Below, piece after piece: positions 1 through 5,660 of a stretch of 64,000 nucleotides of DNA (position 1 is the stretch's first letter; every line of letters begins with the position of its first letter). This stretch comes from Paraburkholderia phenazinium (lineage in GTDB: Bacteria; Pseudomonadota; Gammaproteobacteria; Burkholderiales; Burkholderiaceae). Both the position numbers and the translations under genes were made by a program. A model generated the notes under the pieces. That model was not told where the DNA came from. It did no database searches and saw only the letters and a list, made by a program, of their open reading frames with translations. The stretch is taken from positions 1 through 64,000 of the forward strand of contig NZ_FNCJ01000020.1 of NCBI RefSeq assembly GCF_900100735.1. Direction: 5' to 3'.

Positions 1-1209
1 TGTATTAGCCTAGACCGGATCTGACAGGTAGTCGGGGAAGTGAGGTAAGGAACACGATTCAGCGAGGAATCAGTTTCTCCCTGGCGAGTTCAAGCGAATC
101 GAGGAAGGTACGCATAGGCGTCTTGCCATAACACCATCGCCCCTGATGTTCGCGCTCATTGTTGTACTGGTCAAGCCATGCGTCGAGATCGCTTTGCAAG
201 GTCGGGATCGAATCGTAGATCTTCCGGCGGAAGGCGATGCGATAGAACTCGTTGAGCATGGTCTTGTGAAGCCGCTCGACGATGCCGTTGGTTTGTGGAG
301 AGCGCGCTTTGGTGCGGGTGTGATCGATGTTCTCCACGGCCAGATAAAGCTCGTATTCATGGTGCTCCGGGTTGCCGCAATACTCGGTACCCCGGTCAGT
401 GAGCACGCGCACGAGCGGGATGCCATAGCTGTCGAAGAACGGAACGACGCGATCGTTGAGCAGGTCGGCGGCCGGCAGCGGTGTCTTCCGGTCGTAAAGC
501 TTGGCGAACGCCACCTTCGAGTAGGTGTCGACGAAGGTTTGCTGATAGACCCGGCCCACGCCCTTGAGCGTACCAACGTAAAAGGTATCCTGGGCGCCGC
601 AGTAGCCGGGGCATTCAGATTCGAACTCGCCGTGCGTTTCCTTTTCCAGTTTGGCGCGTTCAAGCGCCGCCAACTGCGATTCAGTCAACACCAGTCCTTC
701 CTGGGCGGACTTGGCCTCCAGCGCCTTCAGGCGCTTGTTCATGGTCTCGAGGTCATGGCGCAACCAGATGCTACGCACCCCCTGAGGCGAGACGCTAAGG
801 GCGTGGCGTTTGAGCACCTCGTTGGCGATACGGATCTGGCCGTAAGCGGGCAGTTCCAGGGCCAGTTCGACCACCGCCGCCTCGACCCGCGGATCCACGC
901 GGTTCTTCAGCAGCGGGCGGTGGTGGGAGATTTCCTGCAGGGCCGCTTCGCCGCCCTTGTCGTACAGTTCCTTGAAGCGGTAGAAGCTGTCGCGGGAATA
1001 GCCCATTACCCGGCAGGCTTGGCTGACATTGCCCAGTTGCCGAGCCAGTTCGAGCATGCCGACCTTGGCACGGATGACTTTCTGTTCCTGAGTCATGGTT
1101 GACTCCTTGCGGTTTGCCGCGCGCGTTGCCGCTTCGGACTACGTCCTCCACGCCCACGCGCAACAGCACGAGAAACCGACCACTGTCAGATTTAGTCTAG
1201 GCTATTGCA
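1..1209 (-). mobile_element. IS481-family insertion sequence
   Basis: The element is bounded by imperfect inverted repeats. The left end opens TGTATTAGCCTAGACC and continues to ATCTGACAGG. The right end, read on the minus strand, opens TGCAATAGCCTAGACT and continues to ATCTGACAGT, so about 30 bp match with a few mismatches and TG...CA tips. One transposase gene on the minus strand fills the element. Base 1 of the window is the apparent left tip, so a target duplication cannot be checked on that side. The family call rests on the transposase type and end sequence; the exact IS name is not known to me. Confidence 0.85.
59..1096 (-). CDS. IS481-family transposase
   Basis: This is the DDE transposase of the surrounding insertion sequence, which cuts and joins the element ends. 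The protein has 345 residues. The N-terminal ~60 residues form a helix-turn-helix region (VSQACRVMGYSRDSFYRFKE). A coiled linker near residues 115-150 follows, then an integrase (rve) core. The catalytic acids are visible as Asp in GAQDTFYVG (~170), Asp in LTDRGTEYCG (~236) and Glu in NGIVERLHKT (~273). Length and all three acids are normal for an intact IS481 transposase, so the element may still be mobile. No frameshift or stop interrupts it. Confidence 0.93.
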   Translation of the reverse strand: MTQEQKVIRAKVGMLELARQLGNVSQACRVMGYSRDSFYRFKELYDKGGEAALQEISHHRPLLKNRVDPRVEAAVVELALELPAYGQIRIANEVLKRHALSVSPQGVRSIWLRHDLETMNKRLKALEAKSAQEGLVLTESQLAALERAKLEKETHGEFESECPGYCGAQDTFYVGTLKGVGRVYQQTFVDTYSKVAFAKLYDRKTPLPAADLLNDRVVPFFDSYGIPLVRVLTDRGTEYCGNPEHHEYELYLAVENIDHTRTKARSPQTNGIVERLHKTMLNEFYRIAFRRKIYDSIPTLQSDLDAWLDQYNNEREHQGRWCYGKTPMRTFLDSLELAREKLIPR

Positions 1210-1271
1210 TCTAAGTTGACTTTGTTGTTTCTGTGACGTTCGCGCCACTGCGCGTCAGCATGAAAAAACCA

Positions 1272-1293
1272 ACCACTGTCAGATTTAGTCTAG
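1272..1293. repeat. Orphan second copy of the IS right terminus
   Basis: The 22 bases at 1272-1293 are identical to the inner right terminal repeat at 1179-1200, 93 bp away in the same orientation. The ~30 bases before each copy are also similar (...CGCGCAACAGCACGAGAAACC against ...GCGCGTCAGCATGAAAAAACC). The intervening 62 bp therefore probably include the end of a second, related element that has otherwise been lost. It lies between the IS and the anti-sigma gene. Confidence 0.7.
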
Positions 1294-1378
1294 TTCACTA
1301 CAAATGATGCGTATCGTGGCGTGCGGGAGAACAGCGCCCCATCACCCCCCCTTCGCCGCCGTCAACTGCGCATACACA

Positions 1379-2185
1379 TCATGCGAAAGCTGCAGCAGCA
1401 CCTTCCGATCGATCCCCCCCCGACACCGCATACCCATAATCCCCATCCACCCAATAGAACACATTCACCGGGCCATCCTGATACAGCTTGAACGCCGTAG
1501 TATTCGAGTTCACCTTGCGATGCGAGATGCACAAGGTCACGCGCTCATCCCCAGGCCCGCGATACATAAACTGCGCAACCGGACCATCCGCACCGGGCAA
1601 AATGCGCCCACCGCTCAGTTCAAACCCGCTCTTGTTGAGCAGCGGCGCATGAACATCGGTGCCAAGCTTGTTCGACAGCCATTGCACGAAATCGTGATCC
1701 TGTTCCGTGCCGGTACTATCCGGCACCTGCACTGCCGGCATATACACCACATGCGCGACCGCCGCCTGACGGGCCAGCCCATCTGACGCATCAGCACTGA
1801 CCGGGCGAGTGTCCGACGGATTGCCGCCCATGTCCATCGAGCTTGCCGCCGTCGCGGGCACGTCCTTGCCCATGTGTGTGCCCACACCAATCCCAACCCC
1901 CAGCACTAACGCCGCCGCCATGCCCGCGAACTGCGGCCAGTTCGCCGCATCCAGCCAACGACGCTTCGGTGCAGGTTGCTGCAAGCGCTTGGGCACCGGC
2001 TCGCTCAGCACGCGGTCGTAGCGCTCATGAAACAGGTTGTTCAGGGAGAAATAGTCGCTGACCCGCGAGGCGAGTTCGGGGTTTTGCTCGAGCGCGCGCT
2101 CCACCAGGACGCGGCGCTCCTCGGACAGCGTGCCGTCCACGTATGCATGCAGTTCTTCTTCGCCGATCGGAGTTTGTTCGTTCAT
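1379..2185 (-). CDS. Anti-sigma factor, C-terminus frame-shifted at a C8 tract
   Basis: This is a membrane anti-sigma factor predicted to hold the ECF sigma encoded just upstream. The start codon overlaps the sigma stop as ATGA (2182-2185), so the two are translationally coupled. Residues ~1-45 (ELHAYVDGTLSEERR) form the anti-sigma N-domain without the zinc-binding His/Cys set. One membrane helix follows near 82-98 (MAAALVLGVGIGVGT), then a periplasmic domain ending ...DYGYAVSGG. The read frame then runs into an unlikely tail, DRSEGAAAAFA. The break falls on a run of eight C (1414-1421). With seven, the frame would continue as IDRKVLLQLSHDVYAQL... and stop at 1342, which resembles normal family tails. 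This is a mutation, a sequence error or a slippery tract. Confidence 0.8.
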   Translation of the reverse strand: MNEQTPIGEEELHAYVDGTLSEERRVLVERALEQNPELASRVSDYFSLNNLFHERYDRVLSEPVPKRLQQPAPKRRWLDAANWPQFAGMAAALVLGVGIGVGTHMGKDVPATAASSMDMGGNPSDTRPVSADASDGLARQAAVAHVVYMPAVQVPDSTGTEQDHDFVQWLSNKLGTDVHAPLLNKSGFELSGGRILPGADGPVAQFMYRGPGDERVTLCISHRKVNSNTTAFKLYQDGPVNVFYWVDGDYGYAVSGGDRSEGAAAAFA

Positions 2186-2700
2186 CTCACCACCTGTAGT
2201 TTCGCGCCCGGCTGAGTACCCGCCATCAAGGCCCTGAGTCGCTCGCGTCCGCGCGACAAGCGCGACATCACCATGCCGATCGGGATATCCAGCGCAAGCG
2301 CTACATCGGCGTAGCTCATTTCTTCCAGGCCGACCAGCAGCACCACCTCGCGTTGTTCTGCCGGCAAGCGCTGCAGCGCGTAATCGAGATCGCGCATTTC
2401 CAGTGAACGCGTCGCGTCCGCCGTCACCGCGAATTCGCTTTCGGCGACGCTGTCGTCGTCCACCGAAACATGCACGGCCCGCACCGAGGCCTTGCGCGCC
2501 TGGTTGGCAAACACGTTGTGCATGATGGTGAAAAGCCACGCACGCAGGTCGGTGCCGGCCTGAAACAGCGCCGTGCGCCCCAAGGCGCGCTCCAGCGTGT
2601 CCTGCACCAGATCGTCGGCCAGGTCCCGGTTGTTGATCAGCGCCCTTGCATAGCGGCGCAATCGCGGGACGTGCTCCATTAACTCATCACGGATGTCCAT
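2182..2700 (-). CDS. ECF-type RNA polymerase sigma factor
   Basis: A 172-residue group IV (extracytoplasmic function) sigma factor that directs RNA polymerase to a small regulon. Region 2 is at ~10-75, with RRYARALINNRDLADDLVQD and the -10 reading segment DLRAWLFTIMHN. Region 4 is at ~110-160 (LQRLPAEQREVVLLVGLEEM, followed by SYADVALALDIPIGMVMSR). The start at 2700 is chosen because AGGTAAAG lies just before it and region 2 begins right after; longer upstream frames run through repeat-like DNA. It is coupled by ATGA to its anti-sigma gene. A matching ECF promoter motif lies ~200 bp upstream on the same strand, suggesting autoregulation. Confidence 0.93.
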   Translation of the reverse strand: MDIRDELMEHVPRLRRYARALINNRDLADDLVQDTLERALGRTALFQAGTDLRAWLFTIMHNVFANQARKASVRAVHVSVDDDSVAESEFAVTADATRSLEMRDLDYALQRLPAEQREVVLLVGLEEMSYADVALALDIPIGMVMSRLSRGRERLRALMAGTQPGAKLQVVR

Positions 2701-2971
2701 TGCCTTTACCTGTGAGTGCCCCCAAAAACCGCTCGCTTCATGCGAGGCCCATGAAGGGGACGATCCCCAATCCCCCACAGGGACTTCCTTTGGGGCGGGG
2801 GACTTCCTTCTGGGCACAAACTTCGGGGGCGGCCCGGCGTCTTCTTGGAAAATGTGCCGCGTCGGCCGCCCGTTGGGGCGATCGACGGCGTTTCAGGTGC
2901 AAACACGCTGGTTTGCATTTTATTCCCGTCACGGCACGCCAACGGAAACAAGTTCTACGTTCAGACCGGCC
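2701..2971. other. Intergenic leader with short repeats
   Basis: No credible gene is seen. On the minus strand this is the long 5' region of the sigma gene. The predicted promoter is at 2899-2927, leaving an untranslated leader of roughly 190 nt. Within it GGGACTTCCTT occurs twice (2780-2790 and 2799-2809) among G- and C-runs that could fold. Short open frames on both strands here have repetitive, low-quality translations and are not called. Confidence 0.5.
2899..2927 (-). promoter_or_regulatory. Predicted ECF promoter of the sigma/anti-sigma operon
   Basis: Minus-strand GGGAATAAA, 11 nt, CGTGTTTGC. The same two boxes with the same 11-nt spacer recur at 3832-3860 (minus) and 3882-3910 (plus), each facing a gene of this cluster. 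GGAAT-type -35 and CGT-type -10 boxes are usual for ECF sigmas. It reads leftward to the sigma gene 200 bp away. Confidence 0.65.
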
Positions 2972-3799
2972 CTAACGCAGCGTCAGGAAATCGGCGGCAC
3001 GCATCAGGCCGCGCGCGTCGGCTGCGCCGCCCAACACGTAACGCTGGCGGCCGGCGGTCCAGGTGAGGAGCCGCAGCGTACCGACCCGTTGCGCGCTCCA
3101 CTGCGGCTGGGCGGCGGCCAGCCGGGCAGGCGCGACGAGCAGGACGATCGGCTGGGCCTCGGCGTTCAGATAGACGTATTCCGTCCCTCGCGCCAAGGGG
3201 CCGAATGTCAGCGTGCGATGGCTCACCAGGTTCATGCCGACCGGCGCGAGATCGGGGGCGGCAGCATCCTTCGCCATGTCAGGGGTCAACGCTGCAAGAC
3301 CGGACGCCGCTGCACCGGAATCCGCTGTATTGACGCCGCCCGACGGTACCGCTGCCGTGCCAAAGCGCTCGTCGGCGGCCTGCGCCAACGCCATCACGAC
3401 GGCATTGTTTAGCGCTTGCGCGGAAACCTGCGAGGCCATCATCCATCCGCTGACCGCCGCAAGGGCCAGAACAAGCGCGACGACCAGCATTAGCGCGGCG
3501 CGCAGCGGTCGCAGCATGACTGTCCGGACCCTCAGCGAGAGCCACCGGCCGCGGCCTGTGTCGATCAAGCCCTTCTTGCTAGTCCCCGCAGCCGGCAAGG
3601 GCTCGTCGGTAGGCTGGAAGGCATACTGGATCTGCTGGTTCAGCTTGCCGTAGAACGCCACCCGGCGCGCTTCGCTGGGCCGCTGGCCGAGATACTGGCG
3701 CAAATGGGCGGCGCGTTCGGGCGCGAGGAGGCCATCGGCGTAAGCCTGGATGTCCGTCTCGGAGAGCGGCGGGTCGTGCGGAGGGCGATTCGGTTTCAT
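2972..3799 (-). CDS. Second anti-sigma-like membrane protein
   Basis: A 275-residue protein built like a FecR/RsgI-type anti-sigma or transmembrane regulator. The cytoplasmic N-domain is at ~10-65 (ETDIQAYADGLLAPERAAHLRQYL). One membrane helix is near 95-125 (LRAALMLVVALVLALAAVSG). The periplasmic domain to the C-terminus ends ...GGAADARGLMRAADFLTLR. No zinc-binding His/Cys motif is present. It lies upstream of the sigma gene on the same strand but has its own predicted ECF promoter 33 bp ahead of the start. Two anti-sigma-like proteins for one visible sigma is unusual; it could modulate the same sigma or one encoded elsewhere. Family assignment is by architecture, not by a diagnostic residue. 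Confidence 0.7.
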   Translation of the reverse strand: MKPNRPPHDPPLSETDIQAYADGLLAPERAAHLRQYLGQRPSEARRVAFYGKLNQQIQYAFQPTDEPLPAAGTSKKGLIDTGRGRWLSLRVRTVMLRPLRAALMLVVALVLALAAVSGWMMASQVSAQALNNAVVMALAQAADERFGTAAVPSGGVNTADSGAAASGLAALTPDMAKDAAAPDLAPVGMNLVSHRTLTFGPLARGTEYVYLNAEAQPIVLLVAPARLAAAQPQWSAQRVGTLRLLTWTAGRQRYVLGGAADARGLMRAADFLTLR

Positions 3800-3831
3800 G
3801 GTGGCCGTGCTTAAAGATTGCCTGTTCCTTC

Positions 3832-3860
3832 GCTAACACAGGAGAGGCGTCTTTATTCCC
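3832..3860 (-). promoter_or_regulatory. Predicted ECF promoter, leftward
   Basis: Minus-strand GGGAATAAA, 11 nt, TGTGTTAGC, matching the sigma-gene promoter at 16 of 18 box positions. It is back-to-back with the rightward copy at 3882-3910; the two -35 boxes are 21 bp apart. It would start a transcript ~25 nt before the second anti-sigma-like gene. Confidence 0.6.
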
Positions 3861-3881
3861 TGCGCTCGATTGCTTCGACGC

Positions 3882-3910
3882 CGGAATAAATGCGCGATGC
3901 CCGTGTTTGC
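3882..3910 (+). promoter_or_regulatory. Predicted ECF promoter of the peroxidase operon
   Basis: Plus-strand CGGAATAAA, 11 nt, CGTGTTTGC. The -10 box is identical to that of the sigma-gene promoter. It lies 38 bp before the GTG start of the catalase-family gene and is divergent from the 3832-3860 copy. Confidence 0.65.
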
Positions 3911-3948
3911 TGCCGTGTAGACCCGCTTGAACAGACAAAGGAGCACCT

Positions 3949-5037
3949 GTGACAAAGCCCTCATTTCCTGCGCCGGAGCGCATTTGCATGCCGTGCCGGC
4001 TCGCCGCGATCGGCGCCGTCGTGCTGGCCGTGGCCGGCGGTTTTGCCTATGTGGCCGGCTGGCTCACGCCGCAGCGCCTGACCACGCATCGCATCATCAA
4101 CGCCTTCGAAGCGGACAACGGCAGCCATCCGGGCTATCGCCGCAACCATGCGAAGGGCGTCTGCGTATCGGGCTATTTCGATAGCAACGGCAATGCCGCC
4201 GCGCTGTCGAGGGCGGGCGTGTTTGCGCCGGGGCTGACGCCCGTGATAGGGCGTTTTGCGATCCCCGGTGGCAATCCGTCCGCGCCGGACACCAGTGTGC
4301 CGATTCGCAGCCTTGCCTTGATGTTCACGCAGCACGACGGCGAGCAGTGGCGCACCGGGATGAATTCGGTTCCGGTGTTTCCGGTCCATACGCCCGAACA
4401 GTTCTATCAGCAACTTGTCGCCGCTAAACCCGATCCGGCGACCGGCAAGCCAAATCCGGCGGCGCTGAAGGCGTTTTATGCGGCGAATCCTGAGACGCAG
4501 CCGTTTCAGGCATGGGTCAAGGGGCATCCGCCGTCGTCGAGTTTCGCCAACGGGTCCTACTACAGCGTGAATGCGTTCCGCTTCGTGGACGCCAGCGGCC
4601 AGTCAAGAGCGGTGCGCTGGGCGATGGTCCCGGAGACGCCGTTCGCTGCCATCACAGACGAGCAAAAGAGCGAGAAGAATTTCCTCCAGGCCGATCTTGC
4701 CGAGCGTCTGCAGGCCGGGCCGCTGCGCTGGCATCTGATCGTGACGGTGGCAGCGCCTGGAGACCCGACCGACGACGCCACACTGCAGTGGCCCGACGGC
4801 CGTCAGCAGATCGACGCCGGCACGCTCGTGATCGAGCACGAGACCTCGCAGGACGACGGTCCTTGCCGCGACGTCAACTTCGATCCGACCGTGCTGCCTG
4901 CGGGCATCAAGACCTCGGACGACCCGTTGCTTGCCGCGCGCTCGGCGGCCTATTCGCTTTCGTATAACCGGCGCACTCGCGAAGAAGCGCTCAACCCCAA
5001 CCTGCACCGGCCACAGCCGAACGGAGATCGGTCATGA
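3949..5037 (+). CDS. Catalase-family peroxidase, membrane-anchored (SrpA-like)
   Basis: A 362-residue small catalase-like haem protein, expected to remove peroxides. The GTG start is preceded by AAAGGAG at 3937-3943. A membrane anchor or uncleaved signal lies near 16-40 (RLAAIGAVVLAVAGGFAYVAGW), placing the enzyme on the periplasmic side. The distal catalase His is in RRNHAKGVCVSG (~67) and a proximal haem-ligand Tyr candidate is in RSAAYSLSYNRR (~333). It is shorter than monofunctional catalases (~480 residues), as usual for the SrpA group. The gene overlaps the next one by ATGA and follows a predicted ECF promoter, so oxidative or envelope stress control is likely. The electron donor may be the b-cytochrome encoded next. 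Confidence 0.9.
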   Translation: MTKPSFPAPERICMPCRLAAIGAVVLAVAGGFAYVAGWLTPQRLTTHRIINAFEADNGSHPGYRRNHAKGVCVSGYFDSNGNAAALSRAGVFAPGLTPVIGRFAIPGGNPSAPDTSVPIRSLALMFTQHDGEQWRTGMNSVPVFPVHTPEQFYQQLVAAKPDPATGKPNPAALKAFYAANPETQPFQAWVKGHPPSSSFANGSYYSVNAFRFVDASGQSRAVRWAMVPETPFAAITDEQKSEKNFLQADLAERLQAGPLRWHLIVTVAAPGDPTDDATLQWPDGRQQIDAGTLVIEHETSQDDGPCRDVNFDPTVLPAGIKTSDDPLLAARSAAYSLSYNRRTREEALNPNLHRPQPNGDRS

Positions 5038-5579
5038 CCCAAACGCATGCACACTTCAGCCCGCTACAGAGACTGCTGCACTGGACGATGGCGCTGCTGA
5101 TTCTCGCGATGCTGTTCGTCGGGATCGGCATGGTCGCGACGCTCTCGCATGCGCACGACACGCTGATCGCGATTCACCGGCCGCTTGGTATCGCCATTCT
5201 GCTGCTGGTGCTGCTGCGCATCGGCGTGCGGGTGAGGCGCGGCAGCCCATCGCTGCCGGATGACATGCCGGCGTTGCAGCGTTTCATAGCCAAGCTTTCG
5301 CATCTCGTGCTGTATGGACTGATGCTGGCAATGCCGCTGATCGGCTGGTCGATGCTCTCGGCTGAGGGTTATCCGGTGACGCTGTTCGGTGCGGTCCATT
5401 TACCGGCCATCGTGCCGCATAGCGTACGGCTCTTCGCCTTGTTGCGCGCCTTGCATACGTACCTGGCCCTGGCGCTGTTTCTCGCCGTGCTGGGGCATCT
5501 GGCCGCAGCGTTGTTTCATGGGCTGATCCGTCGTGATGGGGTGTTCTCGAGCATGGCGCGCGGCGCTCGCCGGGCATGA
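5034..5579 (+). CDS. Cytochrome b561 family protein
   Basis: A 181-residue inner-membrane di-haem b-type cytochrome. Four hydrophobic helices are visible (about 12-34, 44-66, 88-110 and 142-165). The haem-ligand His candidates are in FSPLQRLLHWTMALL, AIHRPLGIAIL, LSHLVLYGL and LHTYLALALF. Such proteins move electrons from quinol to a periplasmic partner. The start overlaps the peroxidase stop (ATGA), indicating a two-gene operon in which it probably reduces the anchored catalase-like enzyme; that role is inference. Confidence 0.9.
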   Translation: MTQTHAHFSPLQRLLHWTMALLILAMLFVGIGMVATLSHAHDTLIAIHRPLGIAILLLVLLRIGVRVRRGSPSLPDDMPALQRFIAKLSHLVLYGLMLAMPLIGWSMLSAEGYPVTLFGAVHLPAIVPHSVRLFALLRALHTYLALALFLAVLGHLAAALFHGLIRRDGVFSSMARGARRA

Positions 5580-5585
5580 AAAGCT

Positions 5586-5613
5586 GCCGCCCACGTGTCG
5601 CTTCGTGGGCGGC
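5586..5613. terminator. Hairpin between convergent genes
   Basis: GCCGCCCACG (5586-5595) pairs perfectly with CGTGGGCGGC (5604-5613) across an 8-nt loop. It lies just after the cytochrome stop and before the convergent dehydrogenase gene. The following T-run is weak (GCTTTGTGCT), so it may act bidirectionally or only protect 3' ends. Confidence 0.6.
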
Positions 5614-5660
5614 GCTTTGTGCTGAGGCTTCAGTGTGTGATACGGGCGGTTCCGCTTCGG

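Noticed and set aside
1304..1786. 160-codon plus-strand frame
   Set aside because: Antisense to the anti-sigma gene; no domain, low-quality composition.
2706..2951. Short minus-strand frames upstream of the sigma gene
   Set aside because: They lie in the predicted leader with repeats and translate to repetitive Pro/Gly/Lys text; more likely a non-coding repeat.
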